The translations under genes and the position numbers were made by a program. The notes under the pieces were generated by a model. That model made no database searches. It saw only the letters and a list, made by a program, of their open reading frames with translations, and was not told where the DNA came from. This document shows, piece after piece, positions 49,447-60,848 of a stretch of DNA of 64,000 nt; position 1 is the first letter of the stretch; each line of letters opens with the position of its first letter. The stretch is from Heracleum sosnowskyi (Eukaryota > Streptophyta > Magnoliopsida > Apiales > Apiaceae): positions 66,312,564-66,376,563 of the forward strand of contig CM061242.1 of assembly GCA_030848705.1 (NCBI GenBank), written 5' to 3'.

Positions 49447-51785
49447 TGAAGTTTTTTGCAATTCTATAAATCTAAAGGGTCAAACTACGAGAAATTATCC
49501 ACAAAACGACCCGCTTCGATTTAACCCCGCTTTCCTTGTATAGATCCCTTAAGAGGTATACGTAATCGGGCGTCCCCTGGTATCGGCTCCAATTCAGGTC
49601 CGGACAGCTCCAAATGAAGTTTACTGCAATTCTATAAACCCATAGGGTCAACTACGAGAAAATATCCACAAACCACCCGCTTCAATTTAACCCCGTTTTC
49701 CTTGTATAGATCCCTTAAGATGTATACGTAATCGGGCGTCCCCTGGTATCTGCTCAAATTCAGGTCCAGACAGCTCCAAATGAAGTTTTTTGCAATTCTA
49801 TAAACCCATAGGGTCAAACTACGAGAAAATATCCACAAAATGACCCGCTTCAATTTAACCCCGTTTTCCTTGTATAGATCCCTTAAGAGGTATACGTAAT
49901 CGGGCGTCCCCTGGTATCTGCTCCAATTTTGGCCCGGACTGCTCCAAATGAAGTTTTTTGCAATTCTATAAACCCATAGGGTCAAACTACGAGAAAATAT
50001 CCATAAAACGACCCGCTTCAATTTATCCCCGTTTTCCTTGTCTAGCTCCCTTCAGAGGTATACGTCATCGGGCGTCCCCTGGTATCGGCTCCAATTCAGG
50101 CCCGTACTGCTCCAAATGAAGTTTTTTGCAATTCGATAAACCTTAGGGTCAAACTACTAGAAAATACCCACAAAACGACTTGCTTCAATTTATCCCCGTT
50201 TTCCTTGTATAGATCCCTTAAGAGGTATACGTAATCGGGCGTCCCCTGGTATCTGCTCCAATTTTGGCCCGGACTGCTCCAAATGAAGTTTTTTGCAATT
50301 CTATAAACCCGTAGGGTCAAACTACGAGAAAATATCCACAAAATGACCCGCTTCAATTTATCCCCGTTTTCCTTGTATAGCCACCTTAAGAGGTATACGT
50401 AATCGGGCGTCCCCTGGTATCTGCTCCAATTCAGGCCCGGACTGCTCCAAATGATGTTTTTTGCAATTCTATAAATCTATAGGGTCAAACTACAAGAAAA
50501 TATCCACAAAACGACCCGCTTCAATTTAACCCCGCTTTCCTTGTATAGATCCCTTAAGAGGTATACGTAATCGGGCGTCCCCTGGTATCGGCTCCAATTC
50601 AGGTCTGGACAGCTCCAAATGAAGTTTACTGTAATTCTATAAACCCATAGGGTCAAACTACGAGAAAATATCCACAAACGACCCGCTTCAATTTAACCCC
50701 GTTTTCCTTGTATAGATCCCTTAAGAGGTATACGTAATCGGGCGTCCCCTGGTATCTGCTCAAATTCAGGTCCAGACAGCTCCAAATGAAGTTTTTTGCA
50801 ATTCTATAAACCCATAGGGTCAAACTACGAGAAAATATCCACAAAATGACCCGCTTCAATTTAACCCCGTTTTCCTTGTATAGATCCCTTAAGAGGTATA
50901 CGTAATCGGGCTTCCCCTGGTATCTGCTCCAATTTTGGCCCGGACTGCTCCAAATGAAGTTTTTTGCAATTCTATAAACCCATAGGGTCAAACTACGAGA
51001 AAATATCCATAAAACGACCCGCTTCAATTTATCCCCGTTTTCCTTGTCTAGCTCCCTTCAGAGGTATACGTAATCGGGCGTCCCCTGGTATCGGCTCCAA
51101 TTCAGGCCCGTACTGCTCCAAATGAAGTTTTTTGCAATTCTATAAACCTTAGGGTCAAACTACTAGAAAATACCCACAAAACGACTCGCTTCAATTTATC
51201 CCCGTTTTCCTTGTATAGCTCCCTTCAGAGGTATACGTAATCGGGCGTCCCCTGGTATCTGCTCCAATTTTGGCCCGGACTGCTCCAAATGAAGTTTTTT
51301 GCAATTCTATAAACCCATAGGGTCAAACTACGAGAAAATATCCATAAAACGACCCGCTTCAATTTATCCCCGTTTTCCTTGTCTAGCTCCCTTCAGAGGT
51401 ATACGTAATCGGGCGTCCCCTGGTATCTGCTCCAATTCAGGTCTCCAAATGAAGTTTTTTACAATTCTATAAACCCATAGGGTCAAACTACGAGAAAATA
51501 TCCACAAAATGACCCGCTTCAATTTAACCCCGTTTTCCTTGTATAGATCCCTTAGGAGGTAATCGTAATCGGGAGTCCCCTGGTATCTGCTCCAATTCAG
51601 GTCCAGACTGCTCCAAATGAAGTTTTTTGCAATTCTATAAACCCGTAGGGTCAAACTACGAGAAAATATCCACAAAATGACCCGCTTCAATTTATCCCCG
51701 TTTTCCTTGTATAGCCCCCTTAAGAGGTATACGTAATCGGGCGTCCCCTGGTATCTGCTCCAATTCAGGCCCGGACTGCTCCAAA
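49447..51785. repeat. 6-mer and 8-mer forms of the 10-mer family (1005 + 1334 bp)
   Basis: Block 49447-50451 reads A-B/C-Y-H/G-F-E. Block 50452-51785 opens with a TGATG-type A and reads A-B/C-Y-H/G-F-H-C/Y'-E. The H at 51290-51449 is only 160 bp: eight bases are missing where CAGGTCTCCAAATG replaces the usual GTCCAGACTGCTCC end. The last E has AACCCGTAGG. Confidence 0.86.
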
Positions 51786-53632
51786 TGATGTTTTTTGCAA
51801 TTCTATAAATCTATAGGGTCAAACTACGAGAAAATATCCACAAAACGACCCGCTTCAATTTAACCCCGCTTTCCTTGTATAGATCCCTTAAGAGGTATAC
51901 GTAATCGGGCGTCCCCTGGTATCGGCTCCAATTCAGGTCCGGACAGCTCCAAATGAAGTTTACTGCAATTCTATAAACCCATAGGGTCAAACTACGAGAA
52001 AATATCCACAAACGACCCGCTTCAATTTAACCCCGTTTTCCTTGTATAGATCCCTTAAGAGGTATACGTAATCGGGCGTCCCCTGGTATCGGCTCCAATT
52101 CAGGTCCGGACAGCTCCAAATGAAGTTTACTGCAATTCTATAAACCCATAGGGTCAAACTACGAGAAAATATCCATAAAACGACCCGCTTCAATTTATCC
52201 CCGTTTTCCTTGTCTAGCTCCCTTCAGAGGTATACGTAATCGGGCGTCCCCTGGTATCTGCTCCAATTCAGGTCCAGACTGCGCCAAATGAAGTTTTTTA
52301 CAATTCTATAAACCCATAGGGTCAAACTACGAGAAAATATCCACAAAATGACCCGCTTCAATTTATCCCCGTTTTCCTTGTATAGCTCCCTTCAGAGGTA
52401 TACATAATCGGGTGTCCCCTGGTATCTGCTCAAATTCAGGTCCAGACAGCTCCAAATGAAGTTTTTTGCAATTCTATAAACCTATAGGGTCAAACTACTA
52501 GAAAATACCCACAAAACGACCCGCTTCAATTTATCCCCGTTTTCCTTGTATAGCTCCCTTAGGAGGTAATCGTAATCGGGAGTCCCCTGGTATCTGCTCC
52601 AATTCAGGCCTAGACTGCTCCAAATGAAGTTTTTTGCAATTCTATAAACCCGTAGGGTCAAACTACGAGAAAATATCCACAAAATGACCCGCTTCAATTT
52701 ATCCCCGTTTTCCTTGTATAGCCCCCTTAAGAGGTATACGTAATCGGGCGTCCCCTGGTATCTGCTCCAATTCAGGCCCGGACTGCTCCAAATGAAGTTT
52801 TTTGCAATTCTATAAATCTATAGGGTCAAACTACGAGAAAATATCCACAAAACGACCCGCTTCAATTTAACCCCGCTTTCCTTGTATAGATCCCTTAAGA
52901 GGTATACGTAATCGGGCGTCCCCTGGTATCGGCTCCAATTCAGGTCCGGACAGCTCCAAATGAAGTTTACTGCAATTCTATAAACCCATAGGGTCAAACT
53001 ACGAGAAAATATCCACAAACGACCCGCTTCAATTTAACCCCGTTTTCCTTGTATAGATCCCTTAAGAGGTATACGTAATCGGGCGTCCCCTGGTATCGGC
53101 TCCAATTCAGGTCCGGACAGCTCCAAATGAAGTTTACTGCAATTCTATAAACCCATAGGGTCAAACTACGAGAAAATATCCACAAAATGACCCGCTTCAA
53201 TTTATCCCCGTTTTCCTTGTATAGCTCCCTTCTGAGGTATACATAATCCGGTGTCCCCTGGTATCTGCTCAAATTCAGGTCCAGACAGCTCCAAATTAAG
53301 TTTTTTTATAATTCTATAAATCTATAGGGTCAAACTACTAGAAAATACCCACAAAACGACCCGCTTCAATTTATCCCCGTTTTCCTTGTATAGCTCCCTT
53401 AGGAGGTAATCGTAATCGGGAGTCCCCTGGTATCTGCTCTAATTCAGGCCCAGACTGCTCCAAATGAAGTTTTTTGCAATTCTATAAACCCATTGGGTCA
53501 AACTACGAGAAAATATCCACAAAATGACCCGCTGCAATTTATCCCCGTTTTCCTTGTATAGCCCCCTGAAGGGGTATACGTAATCGGGCGTCCCCTGGTA
53601 TCTGCTCCAATTCAGGCCCGGACTGCTCCAAA
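51786..53632. repeat. 6-mer plus 5-mer block (1007 + 840 bp)
   Basis: Block 51786-52792 reads A-B-H-C-D-E. Block 52793-53632 reads A-B-C-D-E, the C starting TTTACTGC as in the first 8 kb. The 840 bp length reflects a one-base gain in the D monomer at its T-tract (AAATTAAGTTTTTTTAT, near 53299). Confidence 0.85.
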
Positions 53633-56316
53633 TGAAGTTTTTTGCAATTCTATAAATCTATAGGGTCAAACTACGAGAAAATATCTACAAAACGACCCGC
53701 TTCGATTTAACCCCGCTTTCCTTGTATAGATCCCTTAAGAGGTATACGTAATCGGGCGTCCCCTGGTATCGGCTCCAATTCAGGTCCGGACAGCTCCAAA
53801 TGAAGTTTACTGCAATTCTATAAACCCATAGGGTCAAACTATGAGAAAATATCCACAAACGACCCGCTTCAATTTAACCCCGTTTTCCTTGTATAGATCC
53901 CTTAAGAGGTATACGTAATCGGGCGTCCCCTGGTATCGGCTCCAATTCAGGTCCGGACAGCTCCAAATGAAGTTTACTGCAATTCTATAAACCCATAGGG
54001 TCAAACTACAAGAAAATATCCACAAAACGACCCGCTTCAATTTATCCCCGTTTTCCATGTATAGCTCCCTTAAGAGGTATACGTAATCGGGCGTCCCCTG
54101 GTATCGGCTCCAATTCAGGCCCGTACTGCTCCAAATGAAGTTTTTTGCAATTCTATAAACCTTAGGGTCAAACTACTAGAAAATACCCACAAAACGACTC
54201 GCTTCAATTTATCCCCGTTTTCCTTGTATAGCTCCCTTCAGAGGTATACGTAATCGGGCGTCCCCTGGTATCTGCTCCAATTTTGGCCCGGACTGCTCCA
54301 AATGAAGTTTTTTGCAATTCTATAAACCCATAGGGTCAAACTACGAGAAAATATCCATAAAACGACCCGCTTCAATTTATCCCCGTTTTCCTTGTCTAGC
54401 TCCCTTCAGAGGTATACGTAATCGGGCGTCCCCTGGTATCTGCTCCAATTCAGGTCCAGACTGCTCCAAATGAAGTTTTTTACAATTCTATAAACCCATA
54501 GGGTCAAACTATGAGAAAATATCCACAAAATGACCCGCTTCAATTTAACCCCGTTTTCCTTGTATAGATCCCTTAAGAGGTATACGTAATCGGGCGTCCC
54601 CTGGTATCGGCTCCAATTCAGGTCCGGACAGCTCCAAATGAAGTTTACTGCAATTCTATAAACCCATAGGGTCAAACTACGAGAAAATATCCACAAAATG
54701 ACCCGCTTCAATTTATCCCCGTTTTCCTTGTATAGCTCCCTTCTGAGGTATACATAATCGGGTGTCGCCTGGTATCTGCTCAAATTCAGGTCTAGACAGC
54801 TCCAAATGAAGTTTTTTGCAATTCTATAAACCTATAGGGTCAAACTACTAGAAAATACCCACAAAACGACCCGCTTCAATTTATCCCCGTTTTCCTTGTA
54901 TAGCTCCTTTAGGAGGTAATCGTAATCGGGAGACCCCTGGTATCTGCTCTAATTCAGGCCCAGACTGCTCCACATGAAGTTTTTTGCAATTCTATAAACC
55001 CATAGGGTCAAACTACGAGAAAATATCCACAAAATGACCCGCTTCAATTTATCCCCGTTTTCCTTGTATAGCCCCCTTAAGAGGTATACGTAATCGGGCG
55101 TCCCCTGGTATCTGCTCCAATCAGGCCCGGACTGCTCCAAATGAAGTTTTTTGCAATTCTATAAACCCATAGGGTCCAACTACGAAAAAATATCCACAAA
55201 ATGACCCGCTTCAATTTATCCCCGTTTTCCTTGTATAGCCCCCTTAAGAGGTATACGTAATCGGGCGTCCCCTGGTATCTGCTCCAATTCAGGCCCGGAC
55301 TACTCCAAATGAACTTTTTTGCAATTCTATAAATCTATAGGGTCAAACTACGAGAAAATATCCACAAAACGACCCGCTTCAATTTAACCCCGCTTTCCTT
55401 GTATAGATCCCTTAAGAGGTATACGTAATCGGGCGTCCCCTGGTATCGGCTCCAATTCAGGTCCGGACAGCTCCAAATGAAGTTTACTGCAATTCTATAA
55501 ACCCATAGGGTCAAACTACAAGAAAATATCCACAAAACGACCCGCTTCAATTTATCCCCGTTTTCCATGTATAGCTCCCTTAAGAGGTATACGTAATCGG
55601 GCGTCCCCTGGTATCGGCTCCAATTCAGGCCCGTACTGCTCCAAATGAAGTTTTTTGCAATTCTATAAACCTTAGGGTCAAACTAATAGAAAATACCCAC
55701 AAAACGACTCGCTTCAATTTATCCCCGTTTTCCTTGTATAGCTCCCTTCAGAGGTATACGTAATCGGGCGTCCCCTGGTATCTGCTCCAATTCAGGTCCA
55801 GACTGCTCCAAATGAAGTTTTTTGCAATTCTATAAACCCATAGGGTCAAACTACGAGAAAATATCCATAAAACGACCCGCTTCAATTTATCCCCGTTTTC
55901 CTTGTATAGCTCCCTTCAAGGGTATACGTAATCGGGCGTCCCCTGGTATCCTCTCCAATTCAGGTCCAGACTGCTCCAAATGAAGTTTTTTGCAATTCTA
56001 TAAACCCATAGGGTCAAACTACGAGAAAATATCCACAAAATGACCCGCTTCAATTTACCCCCGTTTTCCTTGTATAGCTCCCTTCTGAGGTATACATAAT
56101 CGGGTGTCCCCTGGTATCTGCTCAAATTCAGGTCCAGACAGCTCCAAATGAAGCTTTTTGCAATTCTATAAACCCATAGGGTCAAACTACGAGAAAATAT
56201 CCACAAAATAACCCGCTTCAATTTATCCCCGTTTTCCTTGTATAGCCCCCATAAGAGGTATACGTAATCGGGCGTCCCCTGGTATCTGCTCCAATTCAGG
56301 CCCGGACTGCTCCAAA
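53633..56316. repeat. 10-mer plus 6-mer block with chimeric monomers (1677 + 1007 bp)
   Basis: Block 53633-55309 reads A-B-G-F-H-C/B-C-D-E-E. The F has AACCTTAGGG, and one E has lost a base in CCAATCAGG. Block 55310-56316 reads A-G-F-H-C-E-like, without B. Private changes include GAACTTTTTT at the A start, ACTAATAG in F, TTCAAGGG in the fourth to fifth monomers and GAAGCTTTTTG near 56152. Confidence 0.82.
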
Positions 56317-57659
56317 TGAAGTTTTTTGCAATTCTATAAATCTATAGGGTCAAACTACGAGAAAATATCCACAAAACGACCCGCTTCAATTTAACCCCGC
56401 TTTCCTTGTATAGATCCCTTAAGAGGTATACGTAATCGGGCGTCCCCTGGTATCGGCTCCAATTCAGGTCCGGACAGCTCCAAATGAAGTTTACTGCAAT
56501 TCTATAAACCCATAGGGTCAAACTACGAGAAAATATCCACAAACGACCCGCTTCAATTTAACCCCGTTTTCCTTGTATAGATCCCTTAAAAGGTATACGT
56601 AATCGGGCGTCCCCTGGTATCGGCTCCAATTCAGGTCCGGACAGCTCCAAATGAAGTTTACTGCAATTCTATAAACCCATAGGGTCAAACTACGAGAAAA
56701 TATCCACAAAACGACCCGCTTCAATTTATCCCCGTTTTCCATGTATAGCTCCCTTCAGAGGTATACGTAATCGGGTGTGCCCTGGTATCGGCTCCAATTC
56801 AGGCCCGTACTGCTCCAAATGAAGTTTTTTGCAATTCTATAAACCTATAGGGTCAAACTACTAGAAAATACCCACAAAACGACTCGCTTCAATTTATCCC
56901 CGTTTTCCTTGTATAGCTCCCTTCAGAGGTATACGTAATCGGGCGTCCCCTGGTATCTGCTCCAATTTTGGCCCGGACTGCTCCAAATGAAGTTTTTTGC
57001 AATTCTATAAACCCATAGGGTCAAACTACGAGAAAATATCCATAAAACGACCCGCTTCAATTTATCCCCGTTTTCCTTGTCTAGCTCCCTTCAGAGGTAT
57101 ACGTAATCGGGCGTCCCCTGGTATCTGCTCCAATTCAGGTCCAGACTGCTCCAAATGAAGTTTTTTACAATTCTATAAACCCATAGGGTCAAACTACGAG
57201 AAAATATCCACAAAATGACCCGCTTCAATTTATCCCCGTTTTGCTTGTATAGCTCCCTTCTGAGGTATACATAATCGGGTGTCCCCTGGTATCTGCTCAA
57301 ATTCAGGTCCAGACAGCTCCAAATGAAGTTTTTTGAAATTCTATAAACATATAGGGTCAAACTACTAGAAAATACCCACAAAACGACCCGCTTCAATTTA
57401 TCCCCGTTTTCCTTGTATAGCTCCCTTAGGAGGTAATCGTAATCGGGAGTCCCCTGGTATCTGCTCCAATTCAGGCCCAGACTGCTCCAAATGAAGTTTT
57501 TTGCAATTCTATAAACCCATAGGGTCAAACTACGAGAAAATATCCACAAAATGACCCGCTTCAATTTATCCCCGTTTTCCTTTTATAGCCCCCTTAAGAG
57601 GTATACGTAATCGGGCGTCCCCTGGTATCTGCTCCAATTCAGGCCCGGACTGCTCCAAA
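56317..57659. repeat. 8-mer cassette (1343 bp)
   Basis: Order is A-B-G-F-H-C-D-E. It introduces markers that persist to the right edge: AAAAGGTATACG in B, CGTTTTGCTTG in C and GAAATTC in place of GCAATTC at the D start. Confidence 0.87.
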
Positions 57660-60600
57660 TGAAGTTTTTTGCAATTCTATAAATCTATAGGGTCAAACTA
57701 CGAGAAAATATCCACAAAACGACCCGCTTCAATTTAACCCCGCTTTCCTTGTATAGATCCCTTAAGAGGTATACGTAATCGGGCGTCCCCTGGTATCGGC
57801 TCCAATTCAGGTCCGGACAGCTCCAAATGAAGTTTACTGCAATTCTATAAACCCATAGGGTCAAACTACGAGAAAATATCCACAAACGACCCGCTTCAAT
57901 TTAACCCCGTTTTCCTTGTATAGATCCCTTAAAAGGTATACGTAATCGGGCGTCCCCTGGTATCGGCTCCAATTCAGGTCCGGACAGCTCCAAATGAAGT
58001 TTACTGCAATTCTATAAACCCATAGGGTCAAACTACGAGAAAATATCCGCAAAACGACCCGCTTCAATTTATCCCCGTTTTCCATGTATAGCTCCCTTAA
58101 GAGGTATACGTAATCGGGCGTCCCCTGGTATTGGCTCCAATTCAGGCCCGTACTGCTCCAAATGAAGTTTTTTGCAATTCTATAAATCTATAGGGTCAAA
58201 CTACGAGAAAATATCCACAAAACGACCCGCTTCAATTTAACCCCGCTTTCCTTGTATAGATCCCTTAAGAGGTATACGTAATCGGGCGTCCCCTGGTATC
58301 GGCTCCAATTCAGGGCCGGACAACTCCAAATGAAGTTTACTGCAATTCTATAAACCCATAGGGTCAAACTACGAGAAAATATCCACAAACGACCCGCTTC
58401 AATTTAACCCCGTTTTCCTTGTATAGATCCCTTAAAAGGTATACGTAATCGGGCGTCCCCTGGTATCGGCTCCAATTCAGGTCCGGACAGCTCCAAATGA
58501 AGTTTACTGCAATTCTATAAACCCATAGGGTCAAACTACGAGAAAATATCCACAAAACGACCCGCTTCAATTTATCCCCGTTTTCCATGTATAGCTCCCT
58601 TAAGAGGTATACGTAATCGGGCGTCCCCTGGTATCGGCTCCAATTCAGGCCCGTACTACTCCAAATGAAGTTTTTTGCAATTCTATAAACCTATAGGGTC
58701 AAACTACTAGAAAATACCCACAAAACGACTCGCTTCAATTTATCCCCGTTTTCCTTGTATAGCTCCCTTCAGAGGTATACGTAATCGGGCGTCCCCTGGT
58801 ATCTGCTCCAATTTTGGCCCGGACTGCTCCAAATGAAGTTTTTTGCAATTCTATAAACCCATAGGGTCAAACTACGAGAAAATATCCATAAAACGACCCG
58901 CTTCAATTTATCCCCGTTTTCCTTGTCTAGCTCCCTTCAGAGGTATACGTAATCGGGCGTCCCCTGGTATCTGCTCCAATTCAGGTCCAGACTGCTCCAA
59001 ATGAAGTTTTTTACAATTCTATAAACCCATAGGGTCAAACTATGAGAAAATATCCACAAAATGACCCGCTTCAATTTATCCCCGTTTTGCTTGTATAGCT
59101 CCCTTCTGAGGTATACATAATCGGGTGTCCCCTGGTATCTGCTCAAATTCAGGTCCAGACAGCTCCAAATGAAGTTTTTTGAAATTCTATAAACCTATAG
59201 GGTCAAACTACTAGAAAATACCCACAAAACGACCCGCTTCAATTTATCCCCGTTTTCCTTGTATAGCTCCCTTAGGAGGTAATCGTAATCGGGAGTCCCC
59301 TGGTATCTGCTCCAATTCAGGCCCAGACTGCTCCAAATGAAGTTTTTTGCAATTCTATAAACCCATAGGGTCAAACTACGAGAAAATATCCACAAAATGA
59401 CCCGCTTCAATTTATCCCCGTTTTCCTTGTATAGCCCCCTTAAGAGGTATACGTAATCGGGCGTCCCCTGGTATCTGCTCCAATTCAGGCCCGGACTGCT
59501 CCAAATGAAGTTTTTTGCAATTCTATAAATCTATAGGGTCAAACTACGAGAAAATATCCACAAAACGACCCGCTTCAATTTAACCCCGCTTTCCTTGTAT
59601 AGATCCCTTAAGAGGTATACGTAATCGGGCGTCCCCTGGTATCGGCTCCAATTCAGGTCCGGACAGCTCCAAATGAAGTTTCCTGCAATTCTATAAACCC
59701 ATAGGGTCAAACTACGAGAAAATATCCACAAACGACCCGCTTCAATTTAACCCCGTTTTCCTTGTATAGATCCCTTAAAAGGTATACGTAATCGGGCGTC
59801 CCCTGGTATCGGCTCCAATTCAGGTCCGGACAGCTCCAAATGAAGTTTACTGCAATTCTATAAACCCATAGGGTCAAACTACGAGAAAATATCCACAAAA
59901 CGACCCGCTTCAATTTATCCCCGTTTTCCATGTATAGCTCCCTTAAGAGGTATACGTAATCGGGCGTCCCCTGGTATCGGCTCCAATTCAGGCCCGTACT
60001 GCTCCAAATGAAGTTTTTTGCAATTCTATAAACCTATAGGGTCAAACTACTAGAAAATACCCACAAAACGACCCGCTTCAATTTATCCCCGTTTTCCTTG
60101 TATAGCTCCCTTAGGAGGTAATCGTAATCGGGAGTCCCCTGGTATCTGCTCCAATTCAGGCCCAGACTGCTCCAAATGAAGTTTTTTGCAATTCTATAAA
60201 CCCATAGGGTCAAACTACGAGAAAATATCCACAAAATGACCCGCTTCAATTTATCCCCGTTTTCCTTGTATAGCCCCCTTAAGAGGTATACGTAATCGGG
60301 CGTCCCCTGGTATCTGCTCAAATTCAGGCCCAGACTGCTCCAAATGAAGTTTTTTACAATTCTATAAACCCATAGGGTCAAACTACGAGAAAATATCCAC
60401 AAAATGACCCGCTTCAATTTATCCCCGTTTTGCTTGTATAGCTCCCTTCTGAGGTATACATAATCGGGTGTCCCCTGGTATCTGCTCAAATTCAGGTCCA
60501 GACAGCTCCAAATGAAGTTTTTTGAAATTCTATAAACATATAGGGTCAAACTACTAGAAAATACCCACAAAACGACCCGCTTCAATTTATCCCCGTTTTC

Positions 60601-60848
60601 CTTGTATAGCTCCCTTAGGAGGTAATCGTAATCGGGAGTCCCCTGGTATCTGCTCCAATTCAGGCCCAGACTGCTCCAAATGAAGTTTTTTGCAATTCTA
60701 TAAACCCATAGGGTCAAACTACGAGAAAATATCCTCAAAATGACCCGCTTCAATTTATCCCCGTTTTCCTTGTATAGCCCCCTTAAGAGGTATACGTAAT
60801 CGGGCGTCCCCTGGTATCTGCTCCAATTCAGGCCCGGACTGCTCCAAA
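57660..60848. repeat. 19-mer HOR, copy 1 (3189 bp)
   Basis: The unit is A-B-G (503 bp), then A-B-G-F-H-C-D-E (1343 bp), then A-B-G-D-E-C-D-E (1343 bp). Markers are CAGGGCCGGACAAC in the second A, TTTCCTGC at the B start near 59678, and AAAAGGTATACG in B. The D-E-C-D-E stretch consists only of 168 bp monomers and so keeps one minus-strand frame open across 720 bp (60034-60753). Confidence 0.9.
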
